Shown piece by piece: positions 40,701-50,300 of a DNA stretch of 64,000 bases. The notes beneath the pieces were generated by a model. That model saw only the letters and a list, made by a program, of their open reading frames with translations, made no database searches and was not told the DNA's origin. Each line of letters begins with the position of its first letter. The first letter of the stretch is position 1. Source of the stretch: Paragordius varius (lineage: Eukaryota; Nematomorpha); assembly GCA_964247055.1 (NCBI GenBank), contig OZ176052.1:3968001-4032000 (forward strand), written 5' to 3'. The position numbers were made by a program, and so were the translations under genes.

Positions 40701-40962
40701 TCGACAATTTTTGGGGTTTGGGGGTCCAAGGCTCCACCATCATCGTGGAACGCCAAATTATAAACGAGGCAGACGGGGAAATAATAATACTCATCAAGGT
40801 CGTGGTAATAGAGGAACTACGAATTTTAGCATAAACAGAAACGTTGGGGCAGGAAATCATACTAATATAGCAGGGAATAATAATAATGTAAACACTTTGA
40901 CGAAAACTCCAACAAAAAAGGATAAAGATAACATTGGTGGTGATGGGAATGCGACGAATTGA
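16801..40962 (+). CDS. TPR: Nucleoprotein TPR (Megator), nuclear-pore basket protein
   Basis: About 43 exons join to 7,554 nt (2,517 codons including a 200-N gap); human TPR is 2,363 aa. TPR is the long coiled-coil filament of the nuclear basket, with roles in mRNA export surveillance and spindle-checkpoint scaffolding. The N-terminal two thirds is heptad-rich, Glu/Lys/Gln/Leu coiled coil; the C-terminal third is Ser/Thr/Asn-rich and disordered with an acidic patch and a Gly/Arg-rich end. Local matches to remembered human TPR, in order: MTFSELYALYISTIKQLD (human MKLTELYNAYVETQDQL), IEEKGPLLIKQNRDY, DLKNTLKTNEEHLANYRSM, IISYIN-YLRMYNQKF, ASLKSQYEARINK, ANVKGFVVSPA, QQTLIRLTPRAK. These fix the identity. 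Exon coordinates are in the four segment entries that follow. It is convergent with STIP1. Confidence 0.9.
16958..16979 (+). other. TPR: 22-nt intron 1 of TPR
   Basis: GTAGTT...GTGTAG between TAT G and AT CAT; removal joins KYDY to DHRLFLSENKYKE in frame. Unspliced, a TAA follows within the intron. Confidence 0.75.
17184..17205 (+). other. TPR: 22-nt intron 3 of TPR
   Basis: GTTTTTTTAT...TTTTAG between phase-0 codons; joins SLTEK to NQYMNKVLLLEYD. Read-through gives Val-Phe-Leu-stop. Confidence 0.78.
17303..17328 (+). other. TPR: 26-nt intron 4 of TPR
   Basis: GTATAT...TTTTAG; joins LIDSIQ to NDNALMASKID. Read-through meets TAA. Confidence 0.78.
17630..18190. repeat. Family-C repeat in TPR intron 5
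   Basis: Left end AACACTTGAATACAACACATT with TTGGGGTAGTTGGATACC and CAGGCCTGTTT. Right end TTTGAATCGAAGTGTTGAA. Interior shares CACGATATTTTGCAAAAATG and a GGACCGTTTC-like block with the 41.8 kb and 51-53.9 kb copies. Confidence 0.72.
19757..20035. mobile_element. Family-A MITE in TPR intron 7
   Basis: Diverged left arm (ACTATTTACACCTCAAATTT, ACCTTAAAAA, TTCAAATTTACCCTAAAAA) and right arm (TTTAGGGTGAATTTAAATTG, TTCAAGGGTGAGTTTG). Same order as the 37.8 kb copy. Confidence 0.72.
24336..25400 (+). mobile_element. Decayed mariner transposon in TPR intron 12
   Basis: The translated remains show the mariner transposase order: DEKWYYF (first catalytic Asp; about 24910), GFHPAKPVQHS, VSGGTKAVLFAINF, KPSETVNT, KVILLHNNA (usual HDNA, catalytic Asp changed to Asn; about 25160) and SSDLAPSDF (third Asp region; about 25230). 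Stops and shifts are frequent, so it is dead. It lies in sense orientation wholly within the intron 24107-25478. End repeats were not fixed. Confidence 0.85.
25479..30319 (+). other. TPR: TPR exons 13-23 (central coiled coil)
   Basis: Exons: 25479-25806, 25989-26082, 26322-26491, 26846-26989, 27391-27564, 27826-27966, 28355-28574 (or from 28361, a second acceptor 6 nt later in the same frame), 28622-28654, 29249-29329, 29492-29664, 29969-30319. The 33-nt exon 20 (GGASFENYSD) is the smallest. Exon 13 has an Asn/Ser-rich insertion. Exon 22 (DLKNTLKTNEEHLANYRSM) lines up well with human TPR. The exon 23 donor is the GT at 30320, after IDDKDI; reading on gives an unsupported hydrophobic tail. Confidence 0.82.
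30803..35187 (+). other. TPR: TPR exons 24-33 (end of coiled coil)
   Basis: Exons: 30803-30913, 31025-31191, 31555-31711, 32009-32262, 32533-32643, 33116-33245, 33769-34014, 34369-34426, 34497-34568, 34829-35187. The exon 25/26 junction creates IISYIN-YLRMYNQKF, equivalent to human ILEILRFIRREKEI. Exon 27 has a Pro-rich break (PPSIPDKLEPILPIGPTP). Exon 33 carries LASLKSQYEARINKMK, matching human ITALKSQYEGRISRLE, and marks the end of the rod before the disordered tail. Confidence 0.85.
35345..35663. mobile_element. Family-A MITE in TPR intron 33
   Basis: Starts TACCAATTACAGTTC, ends GAATTGTAAATGGTA. Three tandem TTCAAATTCACCC-type units sit in each arm (35360-35420 and 35595-35655). TA lies at both outer ends, consistent with a TA target. 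Confidence 0.82.
35974..36015. repeat. (TA)n microsatellite in TPR intron 34
   Basis: Run of TA followed by TTTGTATATATATTTG. Confidence 0.85.
37738..37786. repeat. (TA)n microsatellite in TPR intron 37
   Basis: Long TA run touching the family-A MITE, which targets TA. Confidence 0.88.
37790..38081. mobile_element. Family-A MITE in TPR intron 37, best copy
   Basis: Ends TACCATTTACGGTTCAAATT and the complementary AATTTGAACTGTAAATGGTA. Left arm has two CAAATTCACCCT units, right arm three AGGGTGAAT-type units spaced about 18-19 bp. Interior about 170 bp, A+T-rich, no coding frame. Flanked by TA on both sides, inside TA repeats. Confidence 0.87.
38653..38672. repeat. (TA)n microsatellite in TPR intron 38
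   Basis: Short TA run. Confidence 0.8.
39135..39162. repeat. (TA)n run upstream of TPR exon 40
   Basis: TA repeat that stays open in the TPR frame (Ile-Tyr repeats) if the earlier acceptor near 39084 is used. Confidence 0.8.
40309..40508. other. Assembly gap of 200 N in the last TPR exon
   Basis: Exactly 200 N, probably a placeholder. The frame left of it and the frame right of it happen to be in register with this length, but the true length and sequence are unknown. Confidence 0.98.
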
Positions 40963-41500
40963 TTGAGAAAATAAGAAAAAAAAAGACACGTTATAGAATA
41001 TATAATGTATTTAGTTTTTGTTTTTTAGATACATGGTATTCAATTAATAAATTTCAAAGTCATCAGTTTTTGGGGTACAAAAAGTGATTTGTGTGACTAT
41101 TTGCGAAATATGTTTTAATCCTATGTTAAACGTTGTGTTTTATTATTATGTGCTAAATCTGTGACTTTTCTTTATATCTTTAATATTAAAAACAGTGCCT
41201 AAAACAAAGACTGATTAAGCCATAATTTGATAAAATTCTTGCAAAACTTAAAGACTCATTCCTGAGATATTGCAATAGGTTAAAAATGAGAGGATTTGCA
41301 TTTTAGTTATTGCAACAGATATGGTAATAATCAAAAATTACATAATTAAATAGAAGCAATATATATTTATTAATGTAAGGTACTTAGATTAACTTCATTT
41401 ATCTGAGAAAATTTTGAAGATTCCTTAGCCGTTTAAGAAAAATGGGAATAACTATCAAGGCTTATAGGTTTAAAGAGTTATTACTACAGGGCTTTACCAG
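40963..41500. other. TPR: TPR 3' flank
   Basis: Presumed 3' untranslated region and flank; AATAAA-like words occur (for example ATTAATAAATTT at 41044). No other feature seen. Confidence 0.5.
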
Positions 41501-41765
41501 TTTTTGGTAAAAGTGCACTTTATCGTCTTTGTGTGGTCTACCTAAGCGTCTTCTATCTTTGAGATTGGAATCGCAACTTTAAATTTAACCATTTTTCCAT
41601 GTTCACCATATGTTTCTACCAGCAACCGATGACTTTTAACAGCTTTTTTCTGATGAAATATTGCAAATCTTGCCGCAAATGTTCTTTTTTAGTCACACAA
41701 TACGACATGATTATTGGATGATAAAAATAAGGCGCTAGTTTTTGGCGGGCCATTGTATGTGTTAG
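41500..41765 (-). mobile_element. Mariner 5'-part fragment
   Basis: Matches the N-terminal side of the copies at 8.9-11.5 and 60.5-61.3 kb: CATGTTCACCATATGTTTCT, CAAATGTTCTTTTT and an AAAATAAGGCG block. Only about 260 bp remain. Confidence 0.65.
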
Positions 41766-42325
41766 TTTTAACACGATCAACATATTCCTCTTTGTTCTTC
41801 AATTCTAATTAGGGTAGTTGGATGTACCATGATTGTTTAAAATTAAATAATTCAAAAAATATGGAAGGTACCGAAGCTATGGCAAAAGTTCGCATTTATA
41901 TAACATTAATTAACCAAAATATAAAAAAAATCAAACATACTTGTTATCTTTTTTAAAGCATCAAGGTAATTAATTTAGTCAACATGACATGTGGGCATTA
42001 GCTAAATTAAAAATACAAAATAAACCACTTCTGCATCTATATATGTTGGATGTGATTTAAATATAAATTTAGCTTTAAAATTAGATAAACACCATATTTT
42101 GCAAAAATGTTTGGAAATAAAAATGGCGTTGAAATAGTTTGGTATGGAACTTTTTTCAAAACTAAATTTTATTTGGAGTCGGCTTACATGTATAATTTTT
42201 ATTAGGACAGAAGCATAAATTTAAATTTGGACCGTTTTTGGTAGTTTTTAAATATCAACTTTATAGTCTGGGTATTTAAATACACCAATTTAAATTGAAG
42301 TGTTAATGTCCGATTAACATAATGC
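41765..42325. repeat. Family-C repeat
   Basis: TTCTAATTAGGGTAGTTGGA at left, interior CACCATATTTTGCAAAAATG and AATGGCGTTGAAATAGTTTG, right end AAATTGAAGTGTTAATG. Abuts the mariner fragment. Confidence 0.68.
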
Positions 42326-42523
42326 ATCTTTTCAAATTAATCGCCTAAGTACTTCCCGCTGACGTCTCATTGTAAAAAAGCATAAAAACGATCATTGCAT
42401 TATAAAGGTAGACCTTGATTCATTTATACCACATTTTAAAGTAATTTTATATTAAACAAATCATCTTTAAACCAGAAGTGTTTGACATGCGGCCATCAAA
42501 AAATATACACTAAAAAGTAAAAC

Positions 42524-42774
42524 TATACGGACAAAATGTAAAAAAAAGACAAATATTTCTAAAAGACACTCATACTTTCAAAACTTTAATTAATTTTATA
42601 ACTCATTGTTTTGACCTGTAAAGTATGAAAAAGAGATGTAAATTGGTAACACAATCAATTATGTATTTTACGATTGTAACTAAATGTTTTTATAGGATAA
42701 ATTAATGTTAAATAAAGATGGTTGTCTTTTAAAAAAATAAATTTGTCTATATATTTTTATATTTTGTCCGTATA
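42524..42774. mobile_element. MITE family E (251 bp)
   Basis: Left end TATACGGACAAAATGTAAAA, right end TATTTTGTCCGTATA, a near-perfect inverted pair. Interior has GAGATGTAAATTGGTAACAC. Two diverged copies lie in STIP1 introns. Confidence 0.82.
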
Positions 42775-43411
42775 ATCCAATTTTATTGTATTATTTACAA
42801 AATAGTTAAAATTAAATTTAAAAATAAATAAAACTTCTTTCCTTTAGATATTATTACTAAATATTCACCATTATTGTTGGGTTGTTATATAAAAAATTTT
42901 GGAGAGTTAAAAGAGATTATGTAACCTTATATTAAGGTATTTTGTAACTAACTTTAAAATATAATCCACTTATTAGTTTTCATAATGGATTCGACTATAA
43001 AACCCTCAAAATCACTGCCCTTGACCCCTTAAGATACAAAAATTTAAGATAGGCTGATTACATTTATTGTAAGCGACCAATTAAATAAATCCAAATAATA
43101 AAAACCTACACAACAACAAACAGCTGGCTATGTACTCTAAGAGATGAAAATTAAACATAATTGGAAAATGGATTTCATTCAAAAATTTACGATTATTTAA
43201 AAGATATATCATACAAAATTAGGTCAAAATTAAAAAAGCAAGCAGATGCGAAGATATTTTTGTTGGTTTGATCTAAAGGCAAATATTGTTGACGTAATAA
43301 ATAGCAAAACTAGTAATTAATGGTTATATAAATTGTGATTATTGTTTGTAAGACCCCCCGGTCATATAGTCACACGGTCAGTACAATCCTAATGTTAACA
43401 TATATTTATTC
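42775..43411. other. Intergenic, no feature seen
   Basis: A+T-rich DNA between two inverted-repeat elements; no coding frame recognised. Confidence 0.5.
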
Positions 43412-44010
43412 TACCATTTGCACTTCAAAAGTGTCCCTGAACATTTCAAGTTGGTCCTTAAACACTTCAAGTTGACCCTTAAACACTTCAAGTTGGTCCT
43501 TAAAATTTTTAAATATTCCATAATTTTTGCATGTATTTTTTTATTTCATTTAAACATAAAATTTTTTATTCATAAACCACTTTTTTATTTCAAACTAATA
43601 TTTTACAATTTAAAAAAATTATCAACTTTTAAATGTTTTCGATGAAAAATATTAAATAATAACCCAGAAAACTTAAATATTTTTTAATTACGTGTTAAAA
43701 TCTTATAAATATCAAAAATAATTTTAAGAAATTAATAAGGATATACGATATCTCAAAGATTAAAAGTTGATATTTATTAAAAATATATGTTGAAATAATA
43801 GAAAATATGTTAAAAACAATAAAGTAGATGAATGATATAAGATTGGATTGATAAAAGTTAAAAATAAAACAAAAAAGTCAAAGGACCCACTTGAAGTGTT
43901 TAAGTACCAAGTTGAAGTGTTCAAGGACCAGCCTGAAGTATAAAGACCACCTTAAAATGTTCAAGGACCAACTTAAAGTGTTCAAGGGCACTTTTGAAGC
44001 GCAAATGGTA
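43412..44010. mobile_element. Family-B element with 21 bp subterminal tandem arrays
   Basis: Ends TACCATTTGCACTTC and GAAGCGCAAATGGTA. The left arm carries about four units of CACTTCAAGTTGGTCCTTAAA (about 43430-43510); the right arm carries about six complementary units (TTGAAGTGTTCAAGGACCA, about 43880-43990). The 400 bp centre is A+T-rich and non-coding. The frames of 75 and 72 codons here are the arrays translated and not genes. Confidence 0.82.
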
Positions 44011-44352
44011 TCAAATTACGGAATTTTATCAATAATAATACATGAAAATCTTTACTTTAAATCGAACCTCAAATTTAAATTAATTCATTTGGTTTACACT
44101 TTTGACTAAAAAAGATTTTAGCCAATTTTTCCCAAAAATATAATAACTTGATGCAAATGATAAATTTATTTATTTGACCAGTAAATTTACAATGAAATTA
44201 AAACAAAAAATATTCGACATAAATGATTAGGCTGCATGAAATATGTACATATTTATAAGAAAAGAGTTTAACTATAGTCATTTACACAAAAAAATATGAT
44301 GCATATGTATTGTAATTACATAAAAATAATCAAAATCGGTAAAATATCACAA

Positions 44353-47300
44353 TTATCGGATTTGAATGATGCCAATATCAATCAATTTTTGAATTTTCTC
44401 AGCGATATTTGGATTCTTTAAATGCCTAAAAATAATATAAGCATAATATAAATTAATATCAAAGAGAAAATATTTTAAAGCTCAAAGAACATATAACAAA
44501 ATAAAAAGTATCATTAATGAATACAGACAGTATAATGGTTGCTGATTTCACAATATAGTAGGGCAATTCGCAACACAGGAGTGTATGGAAAAAAGAAAGG
44601 AATTAATTATTTGTTCAACATTTTGTTGTTTTTCCAACACTACTGTTTTGCGAATTGCCCTACTAAAGTGAATAAGTAACCATTAAAATGCATACTGTAA
44701 TTAATAAATTATTTAACACCAATGTATGATTTAAATTTATTATTATAATGTAGTAAAATAATAAGCCGTAATTAAGTTAAGAAGCCGTAAATAAAAAATT
44801 AAAAAACGTCAATTTTTTGTAAAATTCATCATATTTTTAAAATCCCTAAATATATATATATTTATATATATAGTAAAGGAACCCCAATTCAATATTTCTC
44901 AACCCCGATATCTAACCTTATAAAGTTACATAAGTAAATCTAAAAATTAATCTAATAGCTTTAGTCTATTTAAAAAAGCTTTTATTAAAATATTTTCAGC
45001 ATTATTTAAACATTTTTTTGTCATGAATATCTCCTTTGTAAAAAGATTAAAATACTCTTTGAGGGCTTTAGGGTCAGTTTGCATTTGTTCCAAAATCATT
45101 CGCATAGCAGGATCGCTCAAAATAGCTTGAACTTCTGGATCAGACATGGCTTTAGCTTTAACCTCATCCAATGTTTGATTTTGGGTGGAACCGAGGGCCA
45201 TATAACATTTACGCATGCCTTCCATCGCTTCCTACATAAATTATATAGTTTATGTTTGGATATCAAAATGATTATAAATTTTTTGTAAAAACTTTAGTAA
45301 ATATTTGAAATATAAAGACAAAACGAACTAAAATATGTTATAAAAGACAACCATACTTTTTAAACCAAACGACACAATTAAAATATTGAAATATATGATT
45401 GAGTGTATTACTAATTTACATCTTTATTTCCAATTTTGTACCCAAAATAATGAGTTATATAAAAATACTAAGGTAAAAAAGTATTGTTTTCTTTTTTAAA
45501 ATAATATGTCTTTTATTTTGTATGTTTTATTTATTTATTTGAATTTTATTGTAATATTTGATTCTAATCTCAAATAATGACAATAAATTTATATTTTGTT
45601 ATAAAGATGGTATATTCCGATTACTGATGCATTTATAATCGTAAACGTGACTGCTTTAAAAATAAGCAGTCAAATTTTTTGACCATGGGTTTATTCACGT
45701 TATAATAAATAGGAAAACAATTAAGAAAAAAATTGTCTTAAAAAATTTTGATGTCAGTACTAAAAGCAGTTTAGTTAATTGCATATTGGATTCAAACATA
45801 TTTTCATAAGGATTAATTAAATGACCATGAACATAATTTAATGCAAATGTTCTCTTATAATCACACGTAATTTCTAAATTAATCGAGCAATCTTAAAAAG
45901 TAGTTTCAGAATAAAAAATACCTGAGAATTTGGTTCAAGTTCGAGTGCCTTTTGATAAGCCGACATTGCTTTCGAATTCTCTTTAAGGCCCAAAAGAATG
46001 TGACCTTTCCGTATGTAAGCCTTAACTGCAAGCACAAAATAGTTTATATTAAATTTGAAATATACAATTTTCATTGGCTAATTTATTATATATTAATAAA
46101 AATAATGGGGTAAAATATAAAAAATAAAAGTCCATTTTTTAAACAAAAACATCGCTTTAAAATTTATTTTTTTGCAAATCGTAAATTATATATAATTTGT
46201 ATGAAATTAGCAAAAATGGATTTGAGTTATTAAAAAACCCTAGACCCAAAATAATCATAAATTATAGAAAAAATTGGAATCAAAAATATAGTTAACTTCA
46301 TATATAAACACAGCCTTACTTTCTAAGAGTTATATTTTTACGCGCCTTAAATAATCACTTTATGGTAATCTAACGGTCTAGAGTTCACCGTAAAATGATA
46401 ATAAACTAAATTACATTATTGATGCTCAAATTTTCAAGAGCATCTTTAAGAGATTTAACAAAAGAATATAAAACAAAATGTATAAAATTTACCAAAGTTG
46501 GGGTCAATTTCAATGCACTTTTCACAATCAGCCAGTCCAAGTCGAAACTCGGCAAGTTTTGTATAGCAGGCCGCTCGGTTGCTGTAAAATACAGCCTCGT
46601 CCGGATTCCTCTTTATAGCTTCGGAGTAATGTTTCAGTGCATCCGGATAATTTCCTATTATTATGAATTATAAGGACAAAACGTAAAAACTGAAATGCAA
46701 ATGATTGCAATCGTAAACTACACAATTTATTATGTTATCAATTTACATCTCTTATCCGCAATACAAAATAATAGGTTATATTTAAAAAAATAAAGGTATA
46801 AAAAAGTGTAGTTATTGTCTTTAAAAAATATTTCTTTTTGTATATCATTATATTTCCATTTTTACTGCAAGTAAATTTAATAATAAGTGACAAATTTGGC
46901 ATGGTTAATTAGCTTTAAGGCTTATACCATAAGGTTAATTTTGTTGAAATAAATGAAAAAGTCAGGAATAAAAACATTTATAAGACATATTGATTCCATC
47001 TTCGTCTTAAAATTTATTAATTTATGTTTTATGCAACAGGATATAAAATTTGTAATATAATATAATCTTTTTACGTCTAAAACCCACAATATTGGGACTC
47101 TGACTACTATTTCTTGAAAAATGTAAAATCTTTACAATATTCCAATGTTAATGAACTTAAAAAAAGACCAATTTACTCAATAAACGATTATATAAATACC
47201 CTTCTGAAACAATTCATTTCCTTTATTCTTTTCTTCCAAAGCGATTTCAGGATTAATGTAAGCCTTTCGTTCCTCTTCTTTCTTAATCTTTTGTAGCTAA

Positions 47301-50300
47301 AAATTTTGAAAAATTATAAAAACAACCCACTCAAATTTTAACAAAATAGTCAAAAGTATAATCCTTATTCAGCTCAAAATTTAACCATTCAATAAATAAA
47401 AAAATTAAACCTCATTAACTTTTTTGACTATGACAGGGTCTCTGTGTTCAACCAAAGATTTTTGATAAAAATTAATGGCGTTTGTCCAATCATTTTGTTT
47501 GCTATATGCATTTCCAATTCTGGAATACGCTCTTTATAAATTGAATTTTTAGAAATATTTTAGCGAAAAATTATTTGAAATTTATATAAAATAATTTACT
47601 TGGCTAAAAGTTTATAATCAGATCTATTTTCTTTGCCAATTTCGATGGCCTTTTTGCAAAGTTCGATGCATTCCTCTAACTTTCCTTGTTCAAAAAACAC
47701 GGCTAAAAATATTAATTTAATTAGATTAATAAAAATATATACATTAAAACTTTTATTGCCAATTCTTTAATAAACATTAAAAGGTATTATTCATGTATCT
47801 ATTAGCAAGAGTTTTATAATTGATAAATTAAAAAGCATTTCAATACAAAAAATTTCTTATCAATTTTAATCCATCCAATATTTGGACAAAAGGGGATATA
47901 TTAAGTATAAAAAATATTTCAAATCGTAAGTTTATAAATTTTGTTTAAAGTCAAACTTTTTTTTAAATTAATAAAAAAATTACCTGATTTGTTGGTTAAG
48001 AAAGTTATGTTTGTAGGGTCGAGTTCAATAGCGGCATCGTAATGTTTAATGGCTTCATCAAAACGTTTTTGTTTGTAGGCTTCGTTGCCCAAATCTTTTT
48101 CTTTCAGAGCCTAACAATATATACATACCATTTACATTTCAAACTCACCCTGAATTCAAATTCACCCTAAAATAAATTAAGTGTTTTTTAAGATTGAAAA
48201 TTCCGTATATTTTTTATATTTTTAAAAAACGAAATTTTGTTTAAAATATAAATAATACTGAATAAATAATAAACTATGCCATTAAGCTATATATCATATT
48301 TATGAGGAACATTTAGCCCAAATCATATAATTTATTTTAGGGTGAATTCAAATTGTAAATGGTGTATATAAGTAATTTTAAATTTAAAAAAATAAATAAT
48401 TAAAAAATATATAAAATAATAAAAAAATATAAGACAAAAATTTGACTTCCGGTTAAAAACAATTTTTGGGTAAAAAGTAATTCTAGTTGATACTTTTCGT
48501 TGATCATCTGTTAAATCAACATTCATGGATTCATCTTCTGCAGATCGGTGTTGAGTTTGTGATGTTTTGGTTGTTGAACCTATAGATATACAAAATTCAT
48601 AATTGTTTATATTATTTAAAGTTAATAAATATTTACACATATTTAAACACCGAGTAAAATACTCAAATTTGGGTAATAAGTGATATAAAATTTTATTTCA
48701 AAGATTATTTTTCCCTCTATTTTTATATAAGATATATATATATATATAAGGTACATTATATAATTCATGTTTATATGAAAAAATTTAACCACTAAAACAT
48801 ATAATTAGGTTAAAAAAAATTTAAAAAAATTCCAATTTACAAATATGACAGGTTTTAAAAGTAAAAATAAAAGTAGTACCATTTTTTGTGTTATTATGGT
48901 TAAAGGTTGAAGTAGGCCCTCCTTTGCTACCGTTAACGGAAAAATTATCACCATGGGAAGGGGAGTCTTCAGCATCCATTGCATTCATATCGATGCCAAG
49001 TAAAACGCTCAGGGATGTCATAACGCGTGGATCCATTAATTTACTGTTGTTGTGATATATATATATATATATATCTCATTATTTCATAAATTAGATTGAC
49101 CACAAATTAAAACTTTTGCGGCAAATGAATACGCTGGTCATAAGCTATCATCTCATGAAAAAAAAATTAACCATCTTTTTTGCACACAATATATAACATA
49201 TATATATATATATATATATTAGATTGTTGATCCATTTACATTATTTTTCGCCAATTGTTAATACAGTAGCGTATGTGGTTAATAAACAACAAATGGTAAA
49301 AATTTATTTTCTATCTTACAAACACTAAATTTAATTTGATTATCGACAAAATGTGTTTTATATCATACGCTAGTGTATTATCAATCGGCCAACAATAGTG
49401 AATTGATCAACATTAATGTGCATAGATATGGGTTAAATACAGTGAGTTCATTTCTTTTTCATTTAGTCCAGTGTGAACATTAATTTTAAAATCTTTATTC
49501 AATAATTATGGGTATTTTTTTAATTTTTCGGGATGAGTAGCAATAAAAATAATTATATTTTTATTTTATGGCTAAATATTTATAATATGTACTGAAATAA
49601 TTAAATAAAAAAACCAGGTGTTAATCTAAATTTGCAATCAATTACGAAATTCATAGGTTAAAATTCGTTAAAAAATTTTAAAATACCACATTATAAATCC
49701 TTATATAATAGTCAAAAAGTAGCTAATAATCCATACGTAGAAAGTGCTTTTGGATTAGTTTGTAACTCCATGAGCAAAGCCTGGTAATCGGGTTGATTGA
49801 AATAATCTTTGGTTCTAGGGTCATTGCGTAATTTGTTGAGAGCGCCTGGACCCCCAAACAAATTGGGTAAGCCCATAGAAGAAGGTCCACCTCCATTTGA
49901 ATGCCCGGTAGTCCCACCCCCAAATGGGTTAAAAGCGTCTGGAGATAGAAATTATTAGAGATATAAATTTATTGCATAAAGTAGATGGTCTTAAGAAAGA
50001 TTCCCTTAAAACAAAGCCTGGAAATCAGATCATGCTGATGATCATTCTTCTTTGCTTAAGTAAGACCCTGATTAAAAATCGTTTATAAATTAAGAGCATA
50101 GTATTCCAATTATGGATAAATTCCCTCAATATCACCAAAAATAATAGCTAAAATTAATTTTTAATTTTGAAAATATATTGATCATTATGCTTAATGATGC
50201 GGATAAGGACCCGTATTTTTTTTCGGAATCTTTGAAAAAAAATTACTTACCAAAATAAATATCTATTATAAATGTAAAACCAATAAGCATGGACCATAAT

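Larger units (their letters stand above)
35715..40962 (+). other. TPR: TPR exons 34-43 (disordered tail, RG-rich end)
   Basis: Exons: 35715-35832, 36202-36309, 36764-36874, 37345-37515, 38111-38297, 38717-38778, 39172-39242, 39325-39439, 39561-39665, 39830-40962. Exon 36 is bounded at 36874 because the frame beyond it stops at 36907 and only this donor keeps phase with exon 37. Exons 41-42 hold the acidic EENEFIEQEEIEEQPGPSS and QQTLIRLTPRAK blocks shared with human TPR. The last exon ends in RGGGRQF, KRGRRG, QGRGNRG and a Lys/Asp/Gly tail; human TPR also ends Arg/Gly-rich. An alternative acceptor for exon 40 would start at about 39085. Confidence 0.78.

Noticed and set aside
40146-40989. Antisense frames over the last TPR exon
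   Set aside because: They are complements of low-complexity coding sequence and partly consist of N; no family resemblance.
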